A DNA stretch of 64,000 nt from Ardenticatenaceae bacterium (GCA_020634565.1 JACKBN010000015.1:1-64000); one strand, 5' to 3'; positions 18,847-27,773 are shown, counted from the stretch's first letter. Notes: a model not told the origin generated them from the sequence alone. A program made the numbers and translations.

Positions 18847-20415
18847 CTATGATTCACCTTGATATTCAAACCAGTCAAAATCGGCTACGGTTTGGCTGGG
18901 CGTGCCGTTACTGCTGGCGTACATGCCCAAATAGGCACCCGTAAAACCAGAGGCGACGGGTGTGCTGAGAATACGGCCGTCCACCCCCTCTTTTACCGTT
19001 TGCCATTCACCCGGTTGGGTAGCCACGTAAAAATTGTACGCTTGCCCTTTGGCCGAGACCTTGAAGTAAAAACGGTCACCGTTTACTGGCAGCTCGGCCA
19101 GGGTGGTTTCTTCTCCAGCGGCTCGTTTGATGAGGCGAACGGCCGTTTCCCCTGCGTCCGTCTGGCAAAGCACAAAGCGAAAATGGAAATTGTCATTTTG
19201 CAGCAGGGCTATGCCGGCACACTCATTGGCTTGCTGTGGTGTGAAGGCCAGAACCGTTTGCGCGGTAAAGTTGATATGCTGCTGTCGCCGTCCGACAAAG
19301 CTGGGGTTGGCCTGCTCGGCTAATGTTTCGGGTCGCAAAAAGAGCCGCAGGTGAGACGGCCGTTCTGCTAAGCTGTAAATTTTCTCGCGCGGGGTGCGGA
19401 TGAGATTCCAGCAATCGGCCAGTTGCGGGGCGTCAAACTGGTCGCAGGCAGGTGGTTGGGGCCAGCGCTGTTCGGGCAAATTGGGCGCGGGGTGTTGGCA
19501 TTCCACACGGCCGTTGCCCGGGCTGACCACTGGCCAGCCCTCTTCCCAGCGCACCGGCACCAAAAAGGTTTCGCGCCCCAGGTTGTAAAAGTAGCCGTCA
19601 TACGGCCGCATCGCCAGCAGCACCATCCACCAGTCGCCGTGCTGCGTTTCCACTAAATCCGCGTGGCCCGTGCCCACGATGGGGTAATCCAGACCCAAAT
19701 GCCGGTGCGTCAGGATGGGATTGCGCAGATGGCCCACGTATGGCCCCGTGATTGTCTCGCTGCGGGCAATGGTGACGGCATGGTCATGGGCCGTGCCGCC
19801 TTCGGCAATCATCAGGTAGTAGGTGCCATCTTTTTTGTAGAGATGGGGCGCTTCGGCATGAACACCCTCTCTCAGTGCGCCAGCCCACAGGCCAACCCGC
19901 TCGCCGACGAGCTGCATACTGTGCAAATCCAGCTCTTGCAGCCAAATTTCCCGATGGCCGCGAAACTGCTCACCTTCTGGTGGGATGCGATTGCCGGTGT
20001 AGTAACAACGGCCGTCTTCATCAAAAAGCAGCGAGGGATCAATGCCCGGCGCATCATCCAGCCAATACGGCTCTGACCAATCCCCCGCCGGGTCCGTCGC
20101 CGTCACAATGAAATTGCGGACCGACTCGAAGTTTAGAACCAGCGTGTTGATGACGTAAAATGTGCCGTCGTGGTAGCGAATGGTGGGCGCAAACAGCCCG
20201 TGCGATGCCTTGAGACCATCCAGCGGCAGTTGGCTGGGGCGATCCAGCACGTGCCCAATTTGCCGCCAATTTACTAAATCGCGGCTGTGGAAGATGGGCA
20301 GGCCAGGAAAATATTCAAAGGTAGAGGTGACCAGGAAATAATCTTCGCCAACACGGCAGATAGAAGGGTCAGGGTAAAACCCAGGGATGATGGGATTTTG
20401 ATAGATGCGGGCCAT
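18847..20415 (-). CDS. Glycoside hydrolase family 43 (beta-xylosidase/arabinofuranosidase-like)
   Basis: The 522-residue protein begins YQNPIIPGFYPDPSICRVGED, with the family's general-base Asp in YPDPS. It continues with GIDPSLLFDEDGRCYYTGN and HAEAPHLYKKDGTYYLMIAEGG, whose Glu is the likely acid. The N-terminal five-bladed propeller is followed by a C-terminal beta-sandwich of about 190 residues, as in GH43 beta-xylosidases. No signal peptide, so it acts in the cytoplasm on imported oligosaccharides. I chose ATG 20415 (GAGGAG upstream) because the first codons of the longer frame do not match the family. Together with the SMP-30 gene it forms a two-gene unit. Exact substrate is uncertain between xylosides and arabinosides. 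Confidence 0.88.
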   Translation of the reverse strand: MARIYQNPIIPGFYPDPSICRVGEDYFLVTSTFEYFPGLPIFHSRDLVNWRQIGHVLDRPSQLPLDGLKASHGLFAPTIRYHDGTFYVINTLVLNFESVRNFIVTATDPAGDWSEPYWLDDAPGIDPSLLFDEDGRCYYTGNRIPPEGEQFRGHREIWLQELDLHSMQLVGERVGLWAGALREGVHAEAPHLYKKDGTYYLMIAEGGTAHDHAVTIARSETITGPYVGHLRNPILTHRHLGLDYPIVGTGHADLVETQHGDWWMVLLAMRPYDGYFYNLGRETFLVPVRWEEGWPVVSPGNGRVECQHPAPNLPEQRWPQPPACDQFDAPQLADCWNLIRTPREKIYSLAERPSHLRLFLRPETLAEQANPSFVGRRQQHINFTAQTVLAFTPQQANECAGIALLQNDNFHFRFVLCQTDAGETAVRLIKRAAGEETTLAELPVNGDRFYFKVSAKGQAYNFYVATQPGEWQTVKEGVDGRILSTPVASGFTGAYLGMYASSNGTPSQTVADFDWFEYQGES

Positions 20416-20726
20416 GGCGCACTCCTCAAGCGTTGCCTTGCTAATTTGGCTCCTCACAAACCAAAGCATTGTATCCTGTGGCATGAGGCTCGTCACATTT
20501 TTGCTTTGGGGAAGCCGGTTAGGAGAGGTTTTGCTGTAGCTGGATATGCGGTCTTGAATTATGCTTGATGCTGGGAAAAGTAACTTTTAAGTAAATGCCG
20601 GAAAGTTGCTTAAGTAACCAAAGGCCATAAGGCATTTACTTACAAGGAGAACGGAAGCACATCTTTGCATTTGATTTAAAGTTACTTTCCGTTCTCCACT
20701 TAGGTACAACCAAGAAGGAGTGAAAA
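20416..20726. other. 311-bp divergent intergenic region
   Basis: This spacer separates the minus-strand GH43 unit from the plus-strand Gfo/Idh unit and should hold both promoters. I see no certain sigma-70 box. Its right half is a nested hairpin region (20574-20697). The left part (20416-20570) holds nothing I can assign. Confidence 0.5.
20574..20697. repeat. Nested double hairpin upstream of sugar genes
   Basis: TAAGTAAATGCC (20588-20599) pairs with GGCATTTACTTA (20631-20642). GGAGAACGGAA (20646-20656) pairs with TTCCGTTCTCC (20687-20697). In addition GGAAAAGTAACTTTTAA near 20574 matches the inverted AAAGTTACTTTCC near 20679, so the whole block can refold. It may be an operator/leader for the Gfo/Idh operon or a repeat element. 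Confidence 0.6.
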
Positions 20727-21707
20727 ATGGATAAGATTCGTTGGGGCATTTTGGCCACGGGCTGGATTGCCGATCAGTTAGCCGAGGCGATTACCAGTCA
20801 ACCAGATGCGGACTGTTTGGCCGTGGGGTCCCGCTCGCAGGAATCTGCAGACAAGTTTGGCGACAAGTGGGGCATCCCTCGCTGCTATTCCACTTACGAG
20901 GCGCTGGCCGCTGACCCGGATGTGGACGTCATTTACATTGCCACGCCGCATAATCTGCATTACGAAAACATGAAGCTGTGCCTGAATGCGGGTAAGCATG
21001 TGCTGTGTGAAAAACCGCTCACGGTAAACGCGGCCCAGGCGCAAGAATGTCTGGATTTGGCCAAAGAAAAGGGCCTCTTTTTGATGGAGGCGATGTGGAT
21101 GAAGTTCATCCCTGCCGTCCGGCAAATGCAAAAGTGGGTGGCCAACGGCCGTATCGGCACGGTACGTCTGGTTCAGGCTAACTTTGCGTTTAATATTCCC
21201 TTTAATCCACACAGCCGTTTGTATGATCCGGAATTGGCGGGTGGGGCGCTGCTGGACATGGGCATCTATACCTCCACGCTGGCGCATTTGGTGCTGGGCA
21301 AGCCAGCGCGCATTTTGTCGGCTGCGCGCCTGGGCGAGACGGGCGTTGATGAGCTGAACACGTCCATCTGGGAATATGCCGATGGCACACAGGCGGTTTT
21401 GACCAGTACGCAGCGCTTGGAACGGCCGTGTGACGCCTTCATCACCGGTACCCAGGGCTACATCAAGCTGCACGAGAACTTCTGGCACAGCCGCAAGCTC
21501 ACCCTCAAGCAGAGTGGGCAGGAAGCCGAGGTCGTGCAAGTTCCGTATGAGGGCAACGGTTACGGCTACCAGGTGCGCGAAGTCCATGACTGTTTGCGAG
21601 CCGGCAAGCTGGAATCGGCCATAGTGACCCATGCCGACACTCTGGAAATTATGACGCTGCTGGACGAGATGCGGAGTCAGTGGGGGCTGTTGTATCCCAA
21701 TGAGTAA
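20727..21707 (+). CDS. Gfo/Idh/MocA family oxidoreductase
   Basis: The 326-residue protein has a Rossmann NAD(P)-binding N-terminus (IRWGILATGWIADQLAEAI), the family hallmark HVLCEKPLTVNAAQAQ with the catalytic-region lysine, and the C-terminal alpha/beta substrate domain (AGGALLDMGIYTSTLAHLVLG). Members oxidise or reduce sugars, inositols or sugar acids. It is the first of three plus-strand genes with GH20 and GH31 enzymes, so it probably acts on a released monosaccharide. GAAGGAG precedes the ATG at 20727. The exact substrate cannot be read from sequence; trans-1,2-dihydrobenzene-diol dehydrogenase-like and D-xylose dehydrogenase-like members are similar. Confidence 0.9.
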   Translation: MDKIRWGILATGWIADQLAEAITSQPDADCLAVGSRSQESADKFGDKWGIPRCYSTYEALAADPDVDVIYIATPHNLHYENMKLCLNAGKHVLCEKPLTVNAAQAQECLDLAKEKGLFLMEAMWMKFIPAVRQMQKWVANGRIGTVRLVQANFAFNIPFNPHSRLYDPELAGGALLDMGIYTSTLAHLVLGKPARILSAARLGETGVDELNTSIWEYADGTQAVLTSTQRLERPCDAFITGTQGYIKLHENFWHSRKLTLKQSGQEAEVVQVPYEGNGYGYQVREVHDCLRAGKLESAIVTHADTLEIMTLLDEMRSQWGLLYPNE

Positions 21708-21753
21708 GTGCTGTACGCGCAGCTGCTGTGCACACAGCATGGAGTAAAAAGCA

Positions 21754-23313
21754 ATGCCTGAGACCATTTCGATTATTCCACGGCCAAAATATTTGCGGAT
21801 GGGTAACGGCCGTTTCACGCTCAACCAAGTATCAACCATTGCCTGCTCTGGGGAAGGTGCCCTGGCGGTGGGGCACCTTCTGGCATACTATCTTCGTCCC
21901 GCAACCGGTTTCGCCTTTCCGGTGACCGAAGGGCATGCCAGCGGCACCATACGTTTGGAAGCAACGGGAACGGCCACACCAGACGAGGCGGGCTTTGTTG
22001 ATGAGCGGTACACGCTTACCGTCAATGATGCCGGGGTTTCCGTGAAAGCGCAGAACGCTACCGGCCTGACGCGTGGCATCCAATCTCTGCGTCAACTATT
22101 GCCCACGGCCATCATGGCCGACGCCGTTCAGGAGGCTGAGTGGGTGTTGCCTGCGGTAGAAATTGAGGACGCGCCCCGATTTCGCTGGCGCGGTCAGCAT
22201 CTGGACGTGAGCCGTCACTTTTTTACCGTTGATGAGGTTTGCCAGTTTATCGATTTTCTGGCTTTGCATCGCCTCAACATCTGCCACCTTCACCTGACCG
22301 ATGACCAGGGCTGGCGCATCGAAATCAAGAAATACCCCCGCCTGACCGAAATTGGTTCCAGGCGCGAATCAACTCTCATCGGGCACGAATCGGATCGTCC
22401 TCGCCGCTATGACCAGACGCCCTATGGCGGATTTTACACGCAAGAAGAGATTAAACAGATCGTTGACTTCGCCGCGCGCAGGCACATCACGCTGGTGCCA
22501 GAAATTGATATGCCGGGCCACATGGTGGCAGCTATCATCGCCTATCCAGAACTAGGCAATTTCAAGACAGAAACCCGCGTTCGTTGCCATTGGGGAATTT
22601 CCCAGAGCGTCCTTAACGTCGAGGAGTCCACAATTGCCTTTATGAAAGATGTGTTGGCTGAGGTCATGGCCCTCTTCCCTGGTCGTTTTATTCACGTGGG
22701 CGGCGATGAGGCGCCAAAGTTTGAGTGGAGTGAAAGTGAGCGGGCTCAGGCGCGCATGGCCGAACTCGGTCTGCACAACGAGGAGGAACTGCAATCCTGG
22801 TTCATCCGGCAGATGGATAGCTATATTGCTGCCTCAGGGCGGCGGCTGATTGGCTGGGATGAAATTTTGGAAGGCGGGCTGGCGGCGGGAGCGGCCGTTA
22901 TGAGCTGGCGAGGTGAAGAAGGCGGTATTGAAGCAGCCAGCCACGGGCACGATGTGGTAATGGCACCCAATCAACGCGTTTACTTTGACCATTACCAAAG
23001 TGAGCCAACGGCGAATGAACCGCTGGCAATTGGTGGGTTGACAACCTTGGCCTCGGTTTATGCCTATGATCCCATGCCAGAAGCGCTCTCGGAGAAGCAT
23101 CGGCATCATGTTTTGGGTGGTCAGGGGCAGATTTGGACGGAATACATTCCGACAATGGAGCATGTGGAGTATATGGGTTTTCCGCGCATATGTGCCCTTG
23201 CCGAAGTGTTGTGGCTAGAGAAAGAACGCAAAGATTACGCTGATTTTCGGCAACGTTTGTACCGCCACCGTGAACGGCTGGATTATCTTGGGGTCAATGC
23301 GCATCCAGAGTAA
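21754..23313 (+). CDS. Beta-N-acetylhexosaminidase, glycoside hydrolase family 20
   Basis: The 519-residue protein has an N-terminal GH20b domain and a catalytic barrel starting near 145 (RFRWRGQHLDVSRHFFTVDE). Diagnostic motifs are LNICHLHLTDDQGWRIEIKKYP, LVPEIDMPGHMVAAI and FIHVGGDEAPKFEW; the Asp-Glu pair in GGDEA is the catalytic polarising/acid couple. GH20 enzymes remove terminal GlcNAc or GalNAc by substrate-assisted catalysis. No signal peptide is visible, so it acts on imported chito- or glyco-oligosaccharides. It lies 46 bp after the Gfo/Idh gene and 51 bp before the GH31 gene, probably one operon. No strong ribosome binding site at the ATG. Confidence 0.93.
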   Translation: MPETISIIPRPKYLRMGNGRFTLNQVSTIACSGEGALAVGHLLAYYLRPATGFAFPVTEGHASGTIRLEATGTATPDEAGFVDERYTLTVNDAGVSVKAQNATGLTRGIQSLRQLLPTAIMADAVQEAEWVLPAVEIEDAPRFRWRGQHLDVSRHFFTVDEVCQFIDFLALHRLNICHLHLTDDQGWRIEIKKYPRLTEIGSRRESTLIGHESDRPRRYDQTPYGGFYTQEEIKQIVDFAARRHITLVPEIDMPGHMVAAIIAYPELGNFKTETRVRCHWGISQSVLNVEESTIAFMKDVLAEVMALFPGRFIHVGGDEAPKFEWSESERAQARMAELGLHNEEELQSWFIRQMDSYIAASGRRLIGWDEILEGGLAAGAAVMSWRGEEGGIEAASHGHDVVMAPNQRVYFDHYQSEPTANEPLAIGGLTTLASVYAYDPMPEALSEKHRHHVLGGQGQIWTEYIPTMEHVEYMGFPRICALAEVLWLEKERKDYADFRQRLYRHRERLDYLGVNAHPE

Positions 23314-23364
23314 TTCAGCAGGCAACACCGGAAGTAATCGCTTCAGTCACAAGGAAAACGAACG

Positions 23365-25689
23365 ATGAAATTTACGGATGGTTATTGGCATTACCGCGCG
23401 GATGTCACGCCTTATTTTCCCGTGCATGTGCATGATGTGGAAACAGAACCTGACGCGCTGATTGTTTATGGCACCACTAAACGCATTACCGAGCGGGGGG
23501 ATACGCTCAATACAGGGCTGCTTACCGTGCGTTTCACCTCACCCATGCCGGACGTGATTCGGGTGCAGATGTGGCACCACAAGGGGCAACGGCCGTTACA
23601 TCCCACATTCTCTCTCCACATTCAACCAGATACTCACGTCAGCATCAAAAACGACGCTGATTTTGCCAGCCTCACCAGTGGCAACCTCACCGTGCGCGTA
23701 GACAAAGGTGAGGATTGGCGCGTGGAATATCGGGACGGAGATCGATTGCTGACGCACAGCGGCTGGCGGGGGATGGGGTATGCGGATGTGGCGGGAAACG
23801 GCCGTTTCATTCACGAACAGCTCGGTCTCAGCGTCGGCGAAAATGTGTATGGTCTGGGCGAGCGTTTCACACCCTTTGTGAAAAACGGGCAGGTGGTCGA
23901 TTTGTGGCATGAAGACGGCGGTACCAGCAGCGAACAAGCGTACAAAAACGTGCCCTTCTACCTCACCAATCGCGGCTATGGCGTCTTTATCAACCACCCG
24001 GAAAAGGTCTCGCTGGAAATTGCGTCGGAGAAAGTGGAGCGTGTGCAGTTTAGCGTGCCCGGCGAGAGGCTCGATTACTGCGTCATCAACGGGCCCACGC
24101 CCAAAGAAGTGCTCAGCCGCTACACCGCGCTCACCGGACGCCCCGCGCTGCCGCCCGCCTGGTCCTTCGGCCTCTGGCTCTCCACCTCCTTTACCACCGA
24201 CTACGACGAAGCGACCGTGACCAGCTTTGTGCAGGGCATGGCCGACCGCGACATTCCGCTGCACGTTTTCCATTTCGACTGCTTTTGGATGAAAGAGTTC
24301 CATTGGACCAACCTGGAGTGGGACGAACGCGTTTTCCCCGACCCGGAAGGGATGCTGCGCCGCCTGAAAGCGCGCGGTTTGCGCATTTGCGTCTGGATCA
24401 ATCCGTACATTGCCCAACGCTCGGCCCTGTTTGCTGAGGGGATGGCCCACGGCTACCTGGTCAAAAAGCCCAACGGCGATGTGTGGCAGTGGGATCGCTG
24501 GCAGGCGGGCATGGCGCTGGTGGACTTCACCAATCCTGCCGCCTGCCGCTGGTTCAGCGACAAGCTGAAGGGGCTGCTGGACATCGGCGTAGATTGCTTC
24601 AAAACCGACTTCGGTGAGCGCATTCCCACTGAAGTAGTTTACCACGATGGCTCTGATCCGGTGCGGATGCACAACTATTACACGCAGCTTTACAACAAAA
24701 CGGTGTTTGACCTGCTGCAAGCGGAACGTGGCCCCAATGAGGCCGTGCTGTTTGCCCGCTCGGCCACCGCTGGGGGGCAGCAGTTCCCCGTCCATTGGGG
24801 CGGTGACTGCACGGCCACCTTTGAATCGATGGCCGAGAGTTTGCGCGGCGGCTTGTCGCTGTCGCTGTCTGGCTTTGGCTTTTGGAGCCACGACATTGGC
24901 GGTTTTGAGCTGACGGCGCCGGCTGATGTGTACAAGCGCTGGTGTGCCTTTGGTCTGCTTTCGTCGCACAGTCGGCTGCACGGCAGCGGTTCGTACCGCG
25001 TGCCCTGGCTGTTTGACGAGGAAGCCGTGGACGTGCTGCGCTATTTCACCAAGCAGAAGTGCCGCCTGATGCCGTACCTGTACGGTGCGGCGCAGGAAGC
25101 GCACACAAGCGGCGTGCCCACTTTGCGCGCCATGCTGCTGGAATTCCCCGATGATCCTGCCCGCGACACGCTGGACCGCCAGTACATGTTGGGCGATGCG
25201 CTGCTGGTTGCACCTGTTTTTCGCCATGACAATGTGGTGGATTACTATTTGCCAAACGGCCGTTGGACCCACTATCTCACTGGCGAAGTGCGCGAAGGGG
25301 GACGCTGGCAGCGAGAGTCGTATGATTTCCTCAGCCTGCCGCTCTGGGTACGGCCGAATTCTATCATTCCCGTTGGCAGCAACGAAAACCGCCCCGATTA
25401 TGACTTTGCCGATGGCGTGACTTTCCATCTGTTTGAATTGGATGAAGGCACGGCCGTTTCTCGTACCATGCCCAATCTGCAAGGGGAAACGGAGCTAACG
25501 ATGCAGGCACACCGCGACGGCAACCGGCTGCATCTGGAAGTTGTGGGGGCGACCAAGCCGTGGTCGGTATTGCTGCGTGGGGTTGAGGAGGTAACGGCCG
25601 TTACCGGCGGCACCGCCGTAGCCAATGACCAGGGCGTTTTGCTTCAGCCAGACAAAAACACAGCACAGCTTACTGTGCAACTCTCTTGA
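23365..25689 (+). CDS. yicI: Alpha-xylosidase/alpha-glucosidase, glycoside hydrolase family 31 (YicI-like)
   Basis: The 774-residue protein matches the YicI branch of GH31 along its length. The N-terminal beta-sandwich is followed by the catalytic barrel with HFDCFWMKEFHWTNLEWD, the nucleophile motif CFKTDFGERIPTEV (Asp), and HWGGDCTATFESMAESLRGG, whose Asp is the acid/base. YicI-type enzymes release alpha-xylose from isoprimeverose-type oligosaccharides in the cytoplasm. There is no signal peptide. AAGGAAAAC precedes the ATG. It is the last gene of the Gfo/Idh-GH20-GH31 unit and is followed by a strong hairpin. Alpha-glucosidase activity remains possible. Confidence 0.9.
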   Translation: MKFTDGYWHYRADVTPYFPVHVHDVETEPDALIVYGTTKRITERGDTLNTGLLTVRFTSPMPDVIRVQMWHHKGQRPLHPTFSLHIQPDTHVSIKNDADFASLTSGNLTVRVDKGEDWRVEYRDGDRLLTHSGWRGMGYADVAGNGRFIHEQLGLSVGENVYGLGERFTPFVKNGQVVDLWHEDGGTSSEQAYKNVPFYLTNRGYGVFINHPEKVSLEIASEKVERVQFSVPGERLDYCVINGPTPKEVLSRYTALTGRPALPPAWSFGLWLSTSFTTDYDEATVTSFVQGMADRDIPLHVFHFDCFWMKEFHWTNLEWDERVFPDPEGMLRRLKARGLRICVWINPYIAQRSALFAEGMAHGYLVKKPNGDVWQWDRWQAGMALVDFTNPAACRWFSDKLKGLLDIGVDCFKTDFGERIPTEVVYHDGSDPVRMHNYYTQLYNKTVFDLLQAERGPNEAVLFARSATAGGQQFPVHWGGDCTATFESMAESLRGGLSLSLSGFGFWSHDIGGFELTAPADVYKRWCAFGLLSSHSRLHGSGSYRVPWLFDEEAVDVLRYFTKQKCRLMPYLYGAAQEAHTSGVPTLRAMLLEFPDDPARDTLDRQYMLGDALLVAPVFRHDNVVDYYLPNGRWTHYLTGEVREGGRWQRESYDFLSLPLWVRPNSIIPVGSNENRPDYDFADGVTFHLFELDEGTAVSRTMPNLQGETELTMQAHRDGNRLHLEVVGATKPWSVLLRGVEEVTAVTGGTAVANDQGVLLQPDKNTAQLTVQLS

Positions 25690-25704
25690 TTGAAGCAGCA
25701 AAAA

Positions 25705-25745
25705 AGACGGCCGTTTCTCTGGAGATTGGTGAGAAACGGCCGTCT
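25705..25745. terminator. 15-bp stem hairpin between convergent genes, made of two iterated palindromes
   Basis: Arms AGACGGCCGTTTCTC (25705-25719) and its exact complement (25731-25745) enclose an 11-base loop. Each arm contains the ACGGCCGT palindrome. It lies between the ends of the GH31 gene (plus) and the pilin-like gene (minus) and may terminate both; no long T-run follows on the plus strand, while the minus strand continues CTTTTTTGC. Confidence 0.65.
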
Positions 25746-25779
25746 GTGATCTCGAAAGATTGTTGACGCTTTTTACAGA

Positions 25780-26187
25780 TTACGAGCTTTTGACGCTGTA
25801 GTCAGCAGACATGCTGCCGCCACCGCCGGATGCCGTGATTGTGCCGCTGCTGGTCCCCACCCCCGTGAACGTAAAGTGACAACTGCCGCTGCAGAGCATG
25901 GTATGCGTTTGTCCGCTTTGCGAGTCTTTGATAGTGACCGAAACATCTTCTGACACGGTGACTTCAATGGTCACATCGTTGCCTGCGCCATGTCCGGTTC
26001 GCTCGGCTGTTACGCTGGTGATCGGCCCGCTCCCAAAGGAAAGCGCAATGGTAACGCGGCTAAAGACGCTCCCGACTTGTGGGCCAAGAATGGTTAGAAC
26101 CGCCATCACGACAATGGCTACCAGAACCAAGATGAGGGAATATTCAACCAATCCCTGGCCTTTTTCCTGTGCATACTGCGATTTCAT
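25780..26187 (-). CDS. Flp-pilin-like protein with C-terminal extension
   Basis: From ATG 26187 (preceded by GGGAG) the product is 135 residues. Its N-terminus, QEKGQGLVEYSLILVLVAIVVMAVL, has the short basic leader, Gly-Glu-like processing region and hydrophobic helix of Flp/TadE-type pilins, where a prepilin peptidase cleaves. Typical Flp pilins stop soon after the helix; this one carries about 90 more residues of beta-rich, Gly/Ser-rich sequence with a Cys pair (LCSGSCHFTF). No tad or pil assembly genes are in the window. It may be an orphan minor pilin or a surface protein. I set aside an earlier in-frame ATG because of the ribosome binding site and the leader length. Confidence 0.75.
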   Translation of the reverse strand: MKSQYAQEKGQGLVEYSLILVLVAIVVMAVLTILGPQVGSVFSRVTIALSFGSGPITSVTAERTGHGAGNDVTIEVTVSEDVSVTIKDSQSGQTHTMLCSGSCHFTFTGVGTSSGTITASGGGGSMSADYSVKSS

Positions 26188-26315
26188 AATTAACTCCCTA
26201 TTCATAAAGAATGTATAAATGAAATCACCGTAGCAAATTGGTAAGGAGGGACGCAATGTGAAATCTGTCCCCTGACCCCCAGAGGAACGGTTTTGTTTGG
26301 TTGGAGATGTTGAAT

Positions 26316-26345
26316 AACGGCCGTTTCCAGGCAGAAACGGCCGTT
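26316..26345. terminator. 11-bp stem hairpin downstream of the VOC gene
   Basis: AACGGCCGTTT (26316-26326) and its complement (26335-26345) enclose an 8-base loop. As in the hairpin at 25705-25745, each arm is one copy of the iterated palindrome. On the minus strand it lies 7 bp after the stop of the VOC-family gene and probably ends that operon. Confidence 0.55.
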
Positions 26346-26352
26346 TTAGCTA

Positions 26353-26934
26353 TCAATACGGGTTTTTCGGGCTGCGATCCGCAGACAGGGTGCTGGTGGT
26401 GCGCTGCACAAACATCTCAATCGCGTCTGCCAGATGCTCGTCGGCGACGTTGTAGTCGCCCCGCTCGGTGCGTAGTTTGTGGGCCAGATGCATCACCTCG
26501 GCGTGCGTCACGCCGGGCGGCGGATCGAACTTGTAGTTGGCCAGCTCAAACAACTGCCCCAACGGATCGCGGAAGTAGATGGAGTACATGAAGCCACGAT
26601 CCACCTCACCGCTGTTGGTGATGCCCCGCTCGTCCAGCCGCTTTTTCACTTGGGTGTAGGTGGCCCGCGAAACGTTGAAGGCGATGTGGTGCAAATTGCC
26701 GATGCCTTCCGGGTTGGGCGTGGGATCGGGCTTGCGGTTTTCGTTGGTGAAGATGGTCACAAGATTGCCGTCACCTGGATCAAAATAGAGATGATTTTCG
26801 GCGGGCACGTCCAGGTTGGGCTGCTCAAAAACGAACGGCATGCCCAGTACGCCCTCCCAGAAATCAATGGATGTTTGCCGGTCCGCACCAATCAGGGTGA
26901 TGTGATGCAACCCTTGTGTTTGAATTTTCTGCAT
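26353..26934 (-). CDS. VOC-superfamily protein (glyoxalase/extradiol dioxygenase fold)
   Basis: This 193-residue protein has two paired beta-alpha-beta-beta-beta units. Metal-ligand positions typical of the vicinal-oxygen-chelate fold are seen in GLHHITLIGAD (His), NLHHIAFNV (His) and LFELANYKF (Glu). The last ~40 residues form a helical extension. It follows an MhqD-like esterase and an MhqO-like dioxygenase on the same strand, so it most likely also handles a quinone, catechol or similar electrophile. GGAGGAAATT lies before the ATG at 26934. Dioxygenase and lyase activities cannot be distinguished from sequence. Confidence 0.85.
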   Translation of the reverse strand: MQKIQTQGLHHITLIGADRQTSIDFWEGVLGMPFVFEQPNLDVPAENHLYFDPGDGNLVTIFTNENRKPDPTPNPEGIGNLHHIAFNVSRATYTQVKKRLDERGITNSGEVDRGFMYSIYFRDPLGQLFELANYKFDPPPGVTHAEVMHLAHKLRTERGDYNVADEHLADAIEMFVQRTTSTLSADRSPKNPY

Positions 26935-26950
26935 AATTTCCTCCGTTTTT

Positions 26951-27014
26951 ACCGTGCAGATCGCGGAGGACGCAGAGAAAAGAAAAACTCTGCGCTCTCC
27001 GCTTTCTCTGCGGT
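26951..27014. repeat. Spacer hairpin of CGCAGAG words
   Basis: ACCGTGCAGATCGCGGAGGA and CGCAGAGAAA (26951-26980) face the inverted words CTCTGCGCTCTCCGCTTTC and TCTGCGGT (26989-27014) in the gap between the VOC and esterase genes. The pairing is imperfect and permuted. It resembles the other word-iterated spacer hairpins. Confidence 0.55.
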
Positions 27015-27020
27015 GAATTT

Positions 27021-27668
27021 TTATAGGTTGTTTACGATTTGTTGGGCCTGGTTGATTTCGTCCTGGATGATGGTGTGGCCCATGTTGGAGTAGATTTTTT
27101 TGTTGACGGATGCGCCGAGATTTTGCAGGGTAACGGCCGTTTCCTCCACACGCTCCACCGGAATATGAAAATCCACATCGCTGCAGCCGATGAACACGGG
27201 GGTGCCTGCCAGCGAGCCATCGTAGTTGCGGGGTGTGCCGGGCGGGCCAATCAGTCCGCCGCTGAACACCAGCAGGCCGGCGTAGCGTTGCGCATTGCGA
27301 GCCACAAATTCACTGGCCAAACATGCTCCTTGTGAAAAGCCACCAATGATAATCTTCTCAGGCGGAATGCCTGCCGCTTCTGCCTGAGCCACCGCATCTG
27401 CCACGGCTTGCAGGCCAGAATCTAGCCCCGGTTGGTTTTGTGGCATCGGGGCCAAGAAGCTTTGTGGATACCAGGTGTTGCCGCTGGCTTGCGGGGCCAG
27501 GTAGGCCATGTCGGGATGGGGCAGCACGCTGGCTAATTCCAAAATGCTTTGCGCCGTCGCGCCACGGCCGTGTACTAAAATCATCGCCGCCGTGGCTTCA
27601 GCCAGTGGTTGACCCTGCTGCAATAGTTGTTGCCCTTGGTGTGGGCCATTTGTTTTAGTTGTTGTCAT
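27021..27668 (-). CDS. Phospholipase/carboxylesterase-type hydrolase (MhqD-like)
   Basis: The 215-residue alpha/beta hydrolase has the nucleophile elbow GGFSQGACLASEF (Ser112), an acid candidate in GCSDVDFHIPVERV and a C-terminal catalytic His in SNMGHTI. This is the compact phospholipase/carboxylesterase family that includes B. subtilis MhqD, which is induced by quinones together with MhqO. The gene order here, MarR - MhqO-like - MhqD-like, matches that relationship. AGGAG precedes ATG 27668. The natural ester or quinone-derived substrate is not known. Confidence 0.87.
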   Translation of the reverse strand: MTTTKTNGPHQGQQLLQQGQPLAEATAAMILVHGRGATAQSILELASVLPHPDMAYLAPQASGNTWYPQSFLAPMPQNQPGLDSGLQAVADAVAQAEAAGIPPEKIIIGGFSQGACLASEFVARNAQRYAGLLVFSGGLIGPPGTPRNYDGSLAGTPVFIGCSDVDFHIPVERVEETAVTLQNLGASVNKKIYSNMGHTIIQDEINQAQQIVNNL

Positions 27669-27687
27669 TGGTTACTCCTAAAAAACT

Positions 27688-27752
27688 ATCCGCAGATTAC
27701 ACAGATTTCGCAGATTTTTTCTCAATCTGTGTAATCTGCGAAATCTGTGGAT
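27688..27752. repeat. Spacer hairpin of AATCTGCG/CGCAGATT words
   Basis: A 29-base left arm (27688-27716, starting ATCCGCAGATTACACAGATT) faces a 29-base right arm (27724-27752). Each arm is three imperfect 10-11-base copies of an ATCTGYG word, and the copies are permuted between arms, so two pairing registers exist. It fills the gap between the dioxygenase and esterase genes. Confidence 0.7.
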
Positions 27753-27773
27753 ATTCGCGCTAAGAAAGCGCGG

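Noticed and set aside
23596..25482. Minus-strand open frame of 628 codons opposite the GH31 gene
   Set aside because: The sense strand encodes a complete YicI-like enzyme with catalytic motifs; the antisense frame is open because of G+C-rich codon usage.
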